Counted from the first letter of the stretch, positions 29,584 to 38,693 are shown. The stretch is DNA of 64,000 nucleotides from Lactococcus sp. S-13 (GCF_004210295.1 NZ_SDAK01000001.1:1178001-1242000); one strand, 5' to 3'. The notes: generated from the sequence alone by a model not told the origin. Numbers and translations are program-made.

Positions 29584-29748
29584 TTAACCTTTCGTCATGT
29601 AACGTGTGTATGCTGTAACTGTTCTAAACGTGCGTTCTAAGCCCCGTTTGTTCCAAACCGTCCAAATATGAGTACTTGGGTCAAACTGAACCTGTGCGCC
29701 TGACTGTGTGCCGTGAGTTGGGTATAATACTTCGATTGTATTGTTCAT
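29584..29748 (-). CDS. 54-residue protein of the Rha-like operon
   Basis: MNNTIEVLYPTHGTQSGAQV, then a WTVWNKRG turn and a C-terminal YTRYMTKG. Too short for a family call but supported by an AGAGG RBS 8 nt before ATG and tight placement between its operon neighbours. Confidence 0.6.
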   Translation of the reverse strand: MNNTIEVLYPTHGTQSGAQVQFDPSTHIWTVWNKRGLERTFRTVTAYTRYMTKG

Positions 29749-29826
29749 TTGTGTTACCTCTCTTTTTAGTGTAAAATAGAGAGTAGAAAAGCTTTACTAG
29801 AGCCTTTCTACTCATAATTACTTTTT

Positions 29827-30510
29827 TCAAAAACTGTCTTTGGTCGCCAAACTTTCGGACAGTTTTTTTGTTGCAATTTTTTCGACATATTCCTTGATGT
29901 CCTTATAAGTTTCCCCAAAATCAAGTAAAGGAATAACCAGCGCTTTTAACTTGTTATATCGTTCTAATTCTTCAGCTGTCAGCAAGTCAACCATTGGAAC
30001 GCCTTTATCTCCCCGAGCTTGTACCTTCGTATAAGGCAAACCTGTAGCACACTTAATTAGCAACTTTCTAAAATTACTTTGTGCGTAGTTATTAGTATGC
30101 TTCCAATTTTGAACTGCATCCGTTAAACTTCGAGTAGTCGCTTTTTCTGTGGCTCGCTCAATTTTGCGAGCTTGTAGCTCATTTCTCATCGCAACAAAGG
30201 CTGCAGCTAAATCAAATTTAAATTGTACAACTGCAGGAGTGTTCCCCAAAAGCGGAATAAAGAAAAGAGTTTGTTGTTCGTTTAATTTATATACTTTTCT
30301 TGAGCGTCCTGCATCATTTACATTTAGCTTTTTGAAAAAGCTATTTAGATGTGCAATTTTTTCAAGTTCAGAACGATATTTACGTACCAAGTCAGATTCA
30401 ACTTTATAAGAGTTGCCTGATTGTGTCGCAATAATCTCGGTCGTGGTATAAAAATTTTCATTGCTTGATTTAGATAAGTCGAGACTGTCAAATAATACTA
30501 ATGGGTTCAT
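29827..30510 (-). CDS. Rha-like phage regulatory protein
   Basis: About 227 residues. Residues 20-120 follow the Rha/antirepressor N-terminal pattern: TTTEIIATQSGNSYKVESDL (TTxxIA..xG..H/Y..V), then GRSRKVYKLNEQQTLFFIPL and KFDLAAAFVAMRNELQARK. The C-terminal half is a separate helical domain. In prophages such proteins switch lysogeny genes. The ATG at 30510 with AGAGG is preferred; a GTG at 30549 would read through a perfect 16-bp palindrome that looks like an operator. Head of a four-gene minus operon, divergent from int. Confidence 0.7.
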   Translation of the reverse strand: MNPLVLFDSLDLSKSSNENFYTTTEIIATQSGNSYKVESDLVRKYRSELEKIAHLNSFFKKLNVNDAGRSRKVYKLNEQQTLFFIPLLGNTPAVVQFKFDLAAAFVAMRNELQARKIERATEKATTRSLTDAVQNWKHTNNYAQSNFRKLLIKCATGLPYTKVQARGDKGVPMVDLLTAEELERYNKLKALVIPLLDFGETYKDIKEYVEKIATKKLSESLATKDSF

Positions 30511-30524
30511 CTTCCTCTTTTCTA

Positions 30525-30540
30525 CTGACAGATCTGTCAG
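30525..30540. promoter_or_regulatory. Perfect palindrome between the Rha-like gene and int
   Basis: CTGACAGATCTGTCAG, a 16-bp perfect inverted repeat, 15 bp upstream of the regulator's ATG and about 80 bp upstream of the int ATG. A likely operator for divergent control. Confidence 0.5.
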
Positions 30541-30618
30541 GCTACTCACCGTGTTTCAACGCTTTATTTTTATGTTTTCAATTTTGCGTACTGGGCGGTG
30601 CTAGAAAGACAAATCAAC

Positions 30619-31836
30619 ATGAACAAACTAAATATCAAAGAATACAAAACCAAAGGCGGAGAGGTGCGTTATATTCTCCGTGGTGCTTATATTGGTACTG
30701 ATGTGCTGACAGGTAAGCAAGTTAAAACATACGTCAGAGGGCGTACAAAAACAGGCGTCAAGAATGAACTCGAACGCCTGAAAAATGATTTTAAGAAAAA
30801 TGGTTGTGCTAAAAGAAAATCATCCTTGAACACTTTTTCTGAAGTTGCTGAGAGTTTCTTTGAATTTTATAAGCTGCAGCAAAAAATTGGATCAGTTAAA
30901 CAAATGAGAGCTAATCTTGATACTTATTCTCTCCCAGCTTTTGGAAATAAACGAATTAGTAAAATTACTACTGCACAAATCCAAAAGCAAGTAATCCTTT
31001 GGGCCAAAAACGCTGCAGAACCTCTTGAAGGTAAGCAGAAAAGAACGCAGGGAAAAGGAAAAGACTATAAGTTACAATTTAACGTGATAAATCGTATATT
31101 CCAACACGCTTTTTCTCTTGGGATGATAGATTTTAACCCTTGCCAGTCGGTAATTATCCCGCAGATAAAAATTGATAAAGCGACTAAACAGCTCAAATTT
31201 TATACTAAAATGGAGCTTGAAACGCTATTCTCTCACGTTAGAAGTTTGCCTAGTGGTAAATGGTCAACTGAGTACTTTCAAGCGCTTCTACGCCTACTCG
31301 TGGCTTCTGGCTTACGTATCGGGGAGGCTATGGCTCTATCATGGTCTGATATTGATTTAGATAAACAAACTATTTCTATCAGCAAGACCACTGTACAGCG
31401 CACCACTATCCAAGATACTCCCAAAACTAACAAAAGTACTCGTCAAATTACTATTGATCCTAAAGCAAATGCAACACTTAAACATTGGTTCTTCTATCAA
31501 AAAAAACACTTCATGAGCTTAGGAAATCCACACCAACCACTTGTATTTCCAACTTGGCAAGGAAACGTTATGGATTACCATAGTTTAGCTTATCGGCTCA
31601 AAAAAATTGAAACAGAAGCCAAACTTCCTTTATTATCTTTTCATGGTTTTAGACATTCTCATGCAAGTCTATGTTTAAATGCTGGCATGACCTACAAAGT
31701 TATTCAGGAGCGTCTAGGGCATTCAACTTTACAAATGACAATGGATTTATATTCACATCTTGAGCCTGAAAAGAAAAATAAAGAGCTGGAACTATTCACT
31801 AAATACGCTAAATACGCTAAATACGCTAATTTTTAG
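30619..31836 (+). CDS. int: Tyrosine-family site-specific integrase
   Basis: About 405 residues. An N-terminal arm-binding domain (KEYKTKGGEVRYILRGAY), a SAM-like core-binding domain (residues 75-160), then the catalytic domain: Arg in SGLRIGEAMALSW, HxxR in FHGFRHSHASLC, and GHSTLQMTMDLYSH with the last His and the nucleophilic Tyr. The last codons repeat KYAKYAKYA, reflecting a TACGCTAAA tandem repeat at the 3' end. ATG 30619 is preferred; a GTG at 30598 adds seven residues. Ends 4 bp before the right att repeat. Confidence 0.95.
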   Translation: MNKLNIKEYKTKGGEVRYILRGAYIGTDVLTGKQVKTYVRGRTKTGVKNELERLKNDFKKNGCAKRKSSLNTFSEVAESFFEFYKLQQKIGSVKQMRANLDTYSLPAFGNKRISKITTAQIQKQVILWAKNAAEPLEGKQKRTQGKGKDYKLQFNVINRIFQHAFSLGMIDFNPCQSVIIPQIKIDKATKQLKFYTKMELETLFSHVRSLPSGKWSTEYFQALLRLLVASGLRIGEAMALSWSDIDLDKQTISISKTTVQRTTIQDTPKTNKSTRQITIDPKANATLKHWFFYQKKHFMSLGNPHQPLVFPTWQGNVMDYHSLAYRLKKIETEAKLPLLSFHGFRHSHASLCLNAGMTYKVIQERLGHSTLQMTMDLYSHLEPEKKNKELELFTKYAKYAKYANF

Positions 31837-31840
31837 GTGG

Positions 31841-31863
31841 AACGCTGTTAAAAACTCTGTTAA
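31841..31863 (+). repeat. Right attachment repeat
   Basis: Identical 23 bp to 24374-24396, directly after the int stop codon. Confidence 0.9.
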
Positions 31864-31912
31864 CTCTTTTTTCAAAAAATTAAAAAGCACTGAAACACAG
31901 TATTTTCAATGC

Positions 31913-31941
31913 TTGACACGTTTTAATAGAAACTTTATAAT
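31913..31941 (+). promoter_or_regulatory. Promoter of the GNAT gene
   Basis: TTGACA, 17-nt spacer, TATAAT: an exact consensus. It lies about 50 bp outside the right att repeat. Confidence 0.85.
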
Positions 31942-31993
31942 AAATCCAAGGCTTTTAAGCAAACTAATCTTTCAAGAGGATAAAGGAGAAAAA

Positions 31994-32452
31994 ATGGAAA
32001 TTCGAATCACACGAGATACGATGTCTGATATTTACTTTGATGCTTTGCGTATTCGCAATCAAGTATTTGTCAAAGAGCAAGGGGTGCCTTATGAGCTGGA
32101 AGTAGGCAATGCGCTCGAGGAGGCTGCTGCTGTACATTTTGTGCTTTATGACGCTGGTGTCGCCCAAGGAACCGTGCGATTACTTACGAACCCAGCGGGT
32201 AGCTCGGCGTTGATTCAACGTATGGCCATTTTCAAGGAATCCAGAGGAAGGGGTTACGCCAATGTTTTGCTAGAGGAACTGGTCGTTTTTGCGCAAAATG
32301 CTGGTATCGAAAAACTAGAACTTCATGCTCAACTTTCTGCTCGAGGCCTCTATGACAAGCATGGTTTTGCAGAGGTGGGCGATGTTTTTGAAGAAGCAGG
32401 AATTGCGCACATCACGATGGAAAAAGGGCTTAATAAACAGAAAAATCACTGA
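31994..32452 (+). CDS. GNAT-family N-acetyltransferase
   Basis: 152 residues with the acetyl-CoA fold: RIRNQVFVKEQGVPYELEVG at the N-terminus is the ElaA/YjcF pattern, and motif A is LIQRMAIFKESRGRGYANVL (R-x-x-G-x-G/A as RGRGYA). C-terminal LYDKHGFAEVGDVFEEAGI fits the same branch. Substrate unknown. ATG with AAAGGAG at 31994; the longer upstream frame is not used. First chromosomal gene right of the element. Confidence 0.9.
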   Translation: MEIRITRDTMSDIYFDALRIRNQVFVKEQGVPYELEVGNALEEAAAVHFVLYDAGVAQGTVRLLTNPAGSSALIQRMAIFKESRGRGYANVLLEELVVFAQNAGIEKLELHAQLSARGLYDKHGFAEVGDVFEEAGIAHITMEKGLNKQKNH

Positions 32453-32468
32453 CGAAAGTGATTTTTTT
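32441..32468 (+). terminator. Terminator of the GNAT gene
   Basis: AAATCACT-gacgaa-AGTGATTT followed by Ts; the stop codon lies within the hairpin. Confidence 0.8.
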
Positions 32469-32481
32469 GTTTAAATATCAG

Positions 32482-32528
32482 AGAATTTACTGACGAATTT
32501 TTTTCTAATCTTTTCGTCAGCATTTTCT
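32482..32528. repeat. Inverted pair of the dispersed CTGACG motif
   Basis: GAGAATTTACTGACGAA faces TTTCGTCAGCATTTTCTC, giving a 17-bp near-perfect stem just after the glycosylase gene; works as its terminator. Confidence 0.8.
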
Positions 32529-32537
32529 CTCCTTTTT

Positions 32538-33122
32538 TTAATTTTTTAGGATTTCGGCAACACGTTTTTTTAGCTCGGGTAAAACTTCTGCTTCAAACCA
32601 CGGATTTTTAGATATCCAAATATTATTGCGCGGACTGGGGTGGACGAGCGGAAAATATCGAGGTAAATAATTTTGAAAATTATGGATGACATCAGTCGTT
32701 TTTGCTGACGATTTCAGTGGCAAATAATGTTTCATCGCGTAAGCACCAACCAAAATGAACAATTCAATCTCAGGCATTTGCGTCAGTAAAATCTCGTGCC
32801 ATTTATTAGCAAAATCCTTACGTGGCGGTAAGTCGCCCGATTTTCCTTTCCCTGGAAAATAAAAATCCAGCGGTAAAATTGATAACTTGTCAGAAGTGTA
32901 GAAGCTGTCTCGGTCAATGCCCAGCCAATCGCGCAACCGATCGCCCGACGGATCATTCCAAAACAGCCGTGACTCTTGCGCGCGAATCCCTGGCGCTTGG
33001 CCAATGATGCAAATTTTGGCCTGCTGATGCACCGAATAAAGCGGATCAATTCCTTGCTCAGTGTACGATTTATTTTGTGGGTCAGCCTTGATTGCCTCAA
33101 AAATCTCTTGAAATTTATCCAT
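32538..33122 (-). CDS. Uracil-DNA glycosylase family protein
   Basis: About 194 residues. Water-activating motif ICIIGQAPGIRAQ near residue 40 and the C-terminal loop LVHPSPRNN near residue 165, both hallmarks of the UDG superfamily; RDWLGI and LPLDFYFPGKGKSGDLPPRK match the branch of small bacterial glycosylases. Expected to excise uracil or a related base. The -10 (33134-33129) ends 6 nt before the ATG, so the mRNA is probably leaderless. Confidence 0.88.
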   Translation of the reverse strand: MDKFQEIFEAIKADPQNKSYTEQGIDPLYSVHQQAKICIIGQAPGIRAQESRLFWNDPSGDRLRDWLGIDRDSFYTSDKLSILPLDFYFPGKGKSGDLPPRKDFANKWHEILLTQMPEIELFILVGAYAMKHYLPLKSSAKTTDVIHNFQNYLPRYFPLVHPSPRNNIWISKNPWFEAEVLPELKKRVAEILKN

Positions 33123-33161
33123 GATTAAATTATACACTTCCTCAAGATTTTTTGCATTCTC

Positions 33162-33296
33162 TCAGACTTTTTTCCGATAAATCAGAAAAGTGACCAGTAA
33201 AATGACCCCAAAACTGCTCAAAACCAAAGTTCAGTTTGGCACGACTGTATAAGTGCCAGTCAATGTATGACCCAAGTCACTTAACAAATGCGTCAG
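33162..33296 (-). pseudogene. Remnant of a membrane-protein C-terminus
   Basis: Minus-strand frame reads LTHLLSDLGHTLTGTYTVVP, an in-frame TGA, then TLVLSSFGVILLVTFLIYRK and a stop. The second half is a clear membrane segment with a basic tail. No start codon or RBS. It lies alone between the glycosylase gene and uvrA; the flank carries the dispersed motif. Confidence 0.35.
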
Positions 33297-33370
33297 TAAA
33301 TTCTCTGACAAAAAATTACTGACGAATTTATCAGCTAACAGCGCCCAAGGAAGGCAGTCAGGTGGCGGAT

Positions 33371-33405
33371 AAAAAAATTTACTGACAAAACTGTCAGTAA
33401 ATTTT
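33371..33405 (-). terminator. uvrA terminator
   Basis: AAATTTACTGACA / TGTCAGTAAATTT, perfect stem with a 4-nt loop and T7 on the minus strand. The arms are variants of the dispersed motif. Confidence 0.9.
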
Positions 33406-33419
33406 CACATTCTATTTCA

Positions 33420-36242
33420 TTATTTTTCCAATTTGGCTTTCAAATATTGTCCCGTGTAGCTTTCAGGCACAGCTGCCACTTCTTCTGGTGTCCCTTTGGC
33501 AAGAATGGTTCCACCGCCAGCACCACCTTCTGGGCCAAGGTCAATGATGTAATCGGCCGTTTTTATAACATCCAGATTATGCTCGATAACCACAATCGTA
33601 TTGCCCTGCTCAACCAAGCGGTCAAGTACCTTAATCAAGGTGGCAATGTCTTCACTGTGCAATCCAGTCGTTGGCTCATCCAAAATGTAAAAAGCTTTCC
33701 CATTTGAACGTTTTTGTAATTCGCTGGCCAATTTCATCCGTTGAGCTTCTCCACCAGACAAGGTTGTTGCAGGTTGACCAAGCGTCACATAGCCCAGCCC
33801 TACGTCAACAATAGTCTGCAATTTCCGTTCAATTTTCGGAATATGACGGAAAAATTCCAGTCCATCAGACACGCGCATATCCAGCACCTCTGAGATATTT
33901 TTACCCTTATAATGAACTTCCAAAGTTTCCGAATTATACCGTCTGCCGTGACACACTTCACAAGGCACATACACGTCAGGCAAGAAGTGCATTTCAATCT
34001 TGATAATCCCGTCACCAGAACAAGCCTCACAGCGTCCACCCTTGACATTAAAGGAGAAACGGCCTTTCTTGTAACCGCGAATTTTAGCTTCATTAGTATT
34101 GGCAAACAAATCACGAATATCGTCAAAAACGCTGGTATAAGTGGCAGGATTGGAGCGCGGTGTCCGCCCAATTGGACTTTGATCGATGTCAATCAAGCGC
34201 TCAATGCCCTCATAGCCTGTGATTTTCTTGTATTTCCCTGGTTTTTCTGAATTACGATTGAGCTTTTGAGCCAAAGCTTTCTTCAAAATAGAATTCACCA
34301 AAGTTGATTTTCCAGACCCAGAAACTCCAGTGACCGCAGTCATCACACCCAGTGGAAATTCTGCATCAATCGTTTGCAGGTTATTTTCACTAGCACCTGT
34401 AATTTTGACTGCTTTTTTCTTATCAATAGCACGCCGTTTTTCTGGTACAGGAATGGCTCTCTTGCCTGACAAATATTGTCCTGTCAACGATTTTTTATTT
34501 TTCATGACCTGTTTTGGTGTTCCAGCAGCTATAATCTCGCCCCCCAAATCACCAGCGCCTGGCCCTACGTCAATCAGCCAATCTGCCGCCATCATCGTAT
34601 CTTCATCATGTTCCACTACAATCAGTGTGTTGCCCAAATCCCGCATTTTTTGCAAAGATTCAATCAAGCGGTCATTATCCCGTTGGTGTAAACCAATCGA
34701 AGGCTCATCCAAAATGTAAAGCACTCCTGATAAGTTAGAACCAATCTGTGTTGCCAAACGTATCCGTTGGGATTCTCCCCCAGACAAAGTCCCACTTGAC
34801 CGAGACAAAGTCAGATAATCCAAGCCCACATTTTTAAGGAAATTCAGCCGATCTTTAACTTCTTTCAAGATAGGACGCGCAATCACTTCATTATTGGTTG
34901 ACAAGGTCAAATTTGCTACATAATCTAAAGTATCCCCGATGGATAACGTAGAAAATTCAGCAATATTTTTTTCACCAACCTTGACCGATAAGGCTTGGTC
35001 ATTCAGGCGATAGCCGTGACAAGTCGTACAAGTCAACTCCGTCATGTAAGCTCGCGCCACTTCACGTGCAGATTCACTCATCCCCGAGCGGTATCGACGC
35101 CATAGATTAGGGATGACGCCAACAAAAGTCATATCTTGATCTCGCAGACCAAAATCTCCCTCGTGATAAAAGTGGAAAAGTTTTTCACCATTCCCATGAA
35201 GCACAATATTCTGCTCTTTTTCTGACAAATTTTCCCAAGGTGTATCTAAATCAATTCCGAACTGCTCCATAGCTTGTTCCAAAAGGGCTGGATAATAAGT
35301 CGAAGCCTTGCCATACCAATAAACAATTGCTCCCTCACGCAAGGTTTTGCTTGGATCTGGAATCAACAAGTCCACATCTGGTTCCAATTTCAACCCTAAA
35401 CCATCACAATCAGGACAAGATCCAAATGGCGCATTGAAAGAGAAGAGACGAGGCTCCAGCTCAGGAACTGTAAAGCCACAGACAGGGCAGGCATAAAACT
35501 CGCTAAAAAGTAGCTCCGTGCCATCCATTTTATCCACAATCACATAACCTTCAGCTTGATGCAGTGCAGCCTCTACTGAATCAAATAAACGAGAGCGAAT
35601 TCCTTCTTTGACAACAATTCGGTCAATGACAATCTCAATATTATGTTTTTTATTCTTATCTAATTCGGGAGCTTCTGAAATATCATAAACTTCGCCATTG
35701 ACGCGCACACGCACATAGCCGTCTTTTTGAATGCGTTCAAACATTTTGACGTGTGTGCCTTTTTTCCCGCGCACGACAGGCGCCAGAATTTGTAGACGGG
35801 TTTTTTCTGGCAATTCGAGGATTTGTTCCACAATCTCCTCAACTGACTGTGCTGAAATTTCTCCGTGACCATTGATACAATAAGGTGTTCCTGCTCGTGC
35901 ATACAATAATCTCAGATAATCATTGATCTCAGTAACTGTCCCAACTGTTGAACGCGGGTTTTTTGAGGTCGTTTTTTGATCAATAGAAATGGCTGGTGAA
36001 AGGCCATCAATGGAATCTACATCTGGCTTGTCCATATTTCCTAAAAATTGGCGGGCATAAGCCGACAGACTTTCAACATAGCGTCTTTGTCCTTCGGCAT
36101 ACAGCGTTTCAAAGGCCAATGAGGACTTTCCTGAACCTGAAACTCCTGTTACGACAACTAGCTTGTCACGAGGAATCTCAACATCTATATTTTTTAAATT
36201 GTGCTCACGCGCACCATGAATAACGATTTTATCTTGTGGCAT
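33420..36242 (-). CDS. uvrA: Excinuclease ABC subunit A
   Basis: DNA-damage sensor of nucleotide excision repair. 940 residues with two ABC ATPase halves: Walker [21 protein letters not shown] near residue 35 and [15 protein letters not shown] near 640; signature [12 protein letters not shown] and [12 protein letters not shown]; zinc-finger Cys pairs CPVCGFT..CPDCDG and [16 protein letters not shown]. The start at 36242 is the last of five identical starts (see the tandem repeat). No LexA-type operator is evident. Confidence 0.98.
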   Translation of the reverse strand: MPQDKIVIHGAREHNLKNIDVEIPRDKLVVVTGVSGSGKSSLAFETLYAEGQRRYVESLSAYARQFLGNMDKPDVDSIDGLSPAISIDQKTTSKNPRSTVGTVTEINDYLRLLYARAGTPYCINGHGEISAQSVEEIVEQILELPEKTRLQILAPVVRGKKGTHVKMFERIQKDGYVRVRVNGEVYDISEAPELDKNKKHNIEIVIDRIVVKEGIRSRLFDSVEAALHQAEGYVIVDKMDGTELLFSEFYACPVCGFTVPELEPRLFSFNAPFGSCPDCDGLGLKLEPDVDLLIPDPSKTLREGAIVYWYGKASTYYPALLEQAMEQFGIDLDTPWENLSEKEQNIVLHGNGEKLFHFYHEGDFGLRDQDMTFVGVIPNLWRRYRSGMSESAREVARAYMTELTCTTCHGYRLNDQALSVKVGEKNIAEFSTLSIGDTLDYVANLTLSTNNEVIARPILKEVKDRLNFLKNVGLDYLTLSRSSGTLSGGESQRIRLATQIGSNLSGVLYILDEPSIGLHQRDNDRLIESLQKMRDLGNTLIVVEHDEDTMMAADWLIDVGPGAGDLGGEIIAAGTPKQVMKNKKSLTGQYLSGKRAIPVPEKRRAIDKKKAVKITGASENNLQTIDAEFPLGVMTAVTGVSGSGKSTLVNSILKKALAQKLNRNSEKPGKYKKITGYEGIERLIDIDQSPIGRTPRSNPATYTSVFDDIRDLFANTNEAKIRGYKKGRFSFNVKGGRCEACSGDGIIKIEMHFLPDVYVPCEVCHGRRYNSETLEVHYKGKNISEVLDMRVSDGLEFFRHIPKIERKLQTIVDVGLGYVTLGQPATTLSGGEAQRMKLASELQKRSNGKAFYILDEPTTGLHSEDIATLIKVLDRLVEQGNTIVVIEHNLDVIKTADYIIDLGPEGGAGGGTILAKGTPEEVAAVPESYTGQYLKAKLEK

Positions 36243-36746
36243 CTTTTTTCCTTTTATTTATTTTGATCTTTTTCACGCACTTAGACGCGTTCACCATTCT
36301 CACTATGCTGCTAAAGCAGCAAGTCGAATCGGCCGCGCACCATGAATAACGATTTTATCTTGTGGCATCTTTTTTCCTTTTATTTATTTTGATCTTTTTC
36401 GCGCACTTAGACGCGTTCACCATTCTCGCTACGCTGCTAAAGCAGCAAGTCGAATCGGCCGCGCACCATGAATAACGATTTTATCTTGTGGCATCTTTTT
36501 TCCTTTTATTTATTTTGATCTTTTTCGCGCACTTAGACGCGTTCACCATTCTCGCTACGCTGCTAAAGCAGCAAGTCGAATCGGCCGCGCACCATGAATA
36601 ACGATTTTATCTTGTGGCATCTTTTTTCCTTTTATTTATTTTGATCTTTTTCACGCACTTAGACGCGTTCACCATTCTCGCTACGCTGCTAAAGCAGCTA
36701 GTCGAATCGGCCGCGCACCATGAATAACGATTTTATCTTGTGGCAT
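36243..36746 (-). repeat. Four tandem 126-bp repeats carrying decoy uvrA starts
   Basis: Start sites identical to that of uvrA recur at 36368, 36494, 36620 and 36746, exactly 126 bp (42 codons) apart. Each unit has the RBS AAAAGGAAAAAAG, the ATG and uvrA codons 1-12, then leaves the uvrA sequence and ends at TAG after 21 codons ([20 protein letters not shown] plus one). A GCTGCT-tt-AGCAGC hairpin lies in each. Copies differ at a few positions only. Confidence 0.95.
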
Positions 36747-36781
36747 CTTTTTTTCCTTTTAAATTTCGTTGAATTAGTTCC

Positions 36782-36787
36782 ATTATA
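36782..36787 (-). promoter_or_regulatory. uvrA promoter (-10), upstream of the repeats
   Basis: TGGTATAAT on the minus strand, 36 nt before the first (outermost) decoy ATG. If it is the only promoter, the uvrA mRNA has a leader of over 530 nt with four short ORFs. Confidence 0.55.
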
Positions 36788-36878
36788 CCATGAAAATAAG
36801 GTCAACTCTTAACATTGAGCATCTGAAATGCTATAATCTGATTATGTCAATTGATAAAAAGCCAAGGAGTTGATTTTT

Positions 36879-37196
36879 ATGACTGAGCATTTTACTTATG
36901 TTCTCGAATGTGCGGACAAAACACTTTACTGTGGTTATACGACAGATATAGACAAGCGTTTTGCTACTCACAATGCGGGCAAAGGGGCCAAATATACCAA
37001 ACGTCGACTTCCTGTCAAGCTTGTTGCTGTGGTCGTTTTTGACAATAAAATCGAAGCAATGCAGTGTGAATGGTGGTTTAAGCATAAGCTCATCCGCCAA
37101 CAAAAACTCCTTTTGATTAAAAATAAAGAAATCAAAGAAAAGTTTACTGCCTATCAAAAAGCGCGTGAAAATAAAAAAACATCCATTAAAAAATGA
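36879..37196 (+). CDS. GIY-YIG nuclease superfamily protein, UPF0213 type
   Basis: 105 residues, single-domain [26 protein letters not shown] has the paired motifs, with Arg in [19 protein letters not shown] and the Glu in [11 protein letters not shown]. This is the small YhbQ/YazA type, unrelated in layout to the element's GIY-YIG protein. ATG 36879 has AAGGAG upstream. Divergent from uvrA. Confidence 0.9.
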   Translation: MTEHFTYVLECADKTLYCGYTTDIDKRFATHNAGKGAKYTKRRLPVKLVAVVVFDNKIEAMQCEWWFKHKLIRQQKLLLIKNKEIKEKFTAYQKARENKKTSIKK

Positions 37197-37206
37197 ATGT
37201 TTTTTA
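37173..37206. terminator. Bidirectional terminator
   Basis: AAAAAACATcCATT / AATGaATGTTTTTT between the convergent UPF0213 gene and permease. Confidence 0.85.
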
Positions 37207-37208
37207 TT

Positions 37209-38557
37209 TTAAGCTTTTTTCTTACGGTAACTAAAGTAAGAAATCAAGCAAATTACTAAAGCAAAGACAGACAGAGTCCATGGATTTGTAACAATTTGCA
37301 TGATGAATACAGTGCTCAATCCAATCAGAACAACGAGTGTTGCCAGTTTAACAAACCAGTTTGTAACTTCTTTTTGCTTGAAATAAAGCACCAAAGCTGC
37401 AACGAGTAATATAATCCAAGTAATTGTAATCGTAAATGAGATTGATCCAGCGACAAATTGCCAGAAACCGTCACCCAAGACTGCTGAGAGAATTACACCG
37501 ACAAAGAGAACAAATGAAGAAACCAAAATAGCATTTGTTGGAACTTGGTGTTTAGACAATTTTCCTAATTTTTTTCCAACATAAGTTGGCGAACCTTGAA
37601 TCCGTGAATAGAGTGAGCGTGAAGTCGCATAAATCGCTGAGTTAACTGCAGAGAAAATAGCAATGATAATCACGACGAGAATAATTTTATCTGCATGGGG
37701 AATCCCTACACGAGCAAAGATCGTTGCAAATGGACTTGGAGCATCAGGATTTGATACTTCTTTCCAAGGTAAAAGGTGCAAAAAGAGGAAAATTGGAATC
37801 ACATAGAAACTGATAATCCGGACCAAAACGCCACGAATAGCTTTTGGAATTGCTACTTTGGGATTTTCTGTTTCGGCTACGGTAATTGACGCCAATTCAG
37901 AACCACCAAATGAGAAGATAACCACTAAAAGTGAAGTTAAGATTCCTGAGAAGCCGTGCGGAGCAAAGCTTGGTGGAGTACTTTGGGTTGATGTTTTTTG
38001 TGCAGCATCTGCAATAAATCCAAGGTGTGAGTCATTAATGACCACTAAATAAATTCCGAGAGCAATTAAAATCAAAATGACAGCAACTTTGACAAAAGCT
38101 AACCAATATTCTGTTTCAGCAAAGGCTCTTACTGACCAGAGATTGATTGCGGTGCCGAGTACTGCAACAATCAAAGCAAAAACCCAGAGGGGAATGCCCG
38201 GAAAGAGCATCGCAAGGAAAGTAGAAACCCCTGCTTCTTCAGCAATGAGGACTGCCATCCACGTTGACCAGTAAACCCAGTCAGCAAAATGCGCCCAATG
38301 ATCACCAATAAATGGCGCTACGACACCGGCCATTCCTGTTTTATGATTGTCTTGATGAATAACCATTTTCCCAACGCCATACATCACAACATAAAGTGCT
38401 AAACCAGCTAAAATGTAAGACAGGAGAACTGCTGGTCCTGCTTGTGCAATAACTTTACCAGACCCTAAGAAGAGTCCTGATCCGATCGCCCCCCAAGTGA
38501 GAGCATGACAATGTGTCGAGTTTGAAGTGAAGACTTCAATCCTTTAGAATTTTCCAT
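37209..38557 (-). pseudogene. Aromatic-type amino-acid permease with N-terminal frameshift
   Basis: An APC-family permease (12 membrane segments). The RBS (GAGGAA) and ATG at 38557 open MENSKGLKSSLQTRHIVMLS then LGG, after which the frame shifts to RSDQ and stops. One more G in the six-G run (38489-38494 on the plus strand as C6) would restore the family motif LGGAIGSGLFLGSGK, and the rest is intact to 37209 (for example FSFGGSELASITVAETENP). So about 450 residues are encoded if the frame is restored; otherwise translation can only restart near 38387, losing TM1-2. The preceding leader peptide suggests Phe/Tyr/Trp import (FywP-like). Confidence 0.85.
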
Positions 38558-38693
38558 AGAAATTCCTCTTTTCTTTTGAACTTTGAAAGTAAAAACTTTC
38601 ATGATGAGAGTGCTTTGTTCATCAAGCAAAACCCTGCTTGGAGTCGGTCTTTACGATTAATTTTACTTTTGATGATGACAAGCACTAAAAATA

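Larger units (their letters stand above)
24374..31863. mobile_element. Integrated element of 7.49 kb with tyrosine integrase
   Basis: Bounded by identical 23-bp direct repeats (24374-24396 and 31841-31863). The integrase gene ends 4 bp from the right repeat. Contents from left to right: a 540-residue CxCG protein and a GIY-YIG protein (minus), a gap with a possible structured RNA, a coupled pair of small genes (plus), then a four-gene minus operon headed by a Rha-like regulator, divergent from the integrase. No capsid, terminase, relaxase or replication gene is recognised. It sits between divergent chromosomal genes (AI-2E-type and GNAT). AT content is visibly higher than the flanks. It could be a phage satellite or another small integrative island. 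Confidence 0.9.

Noticed and set aside
30511-30549. GTG start of the Rha-like gene
   Set aside because: No RBS and it would place a perfect palindrome within codons; ATG at 30510 follows AGAGG.
24374-31863. Prophage remnant interpretation
   Set aside because: No structural, packaging, lysis or replication genes are visible and the genes present look intact.
31760-31993. Upstream extension of the GNAT frame
   Set aside because: It runs back across the att repeat and the promoter; AAAGGAG marks the ATG at 31994.
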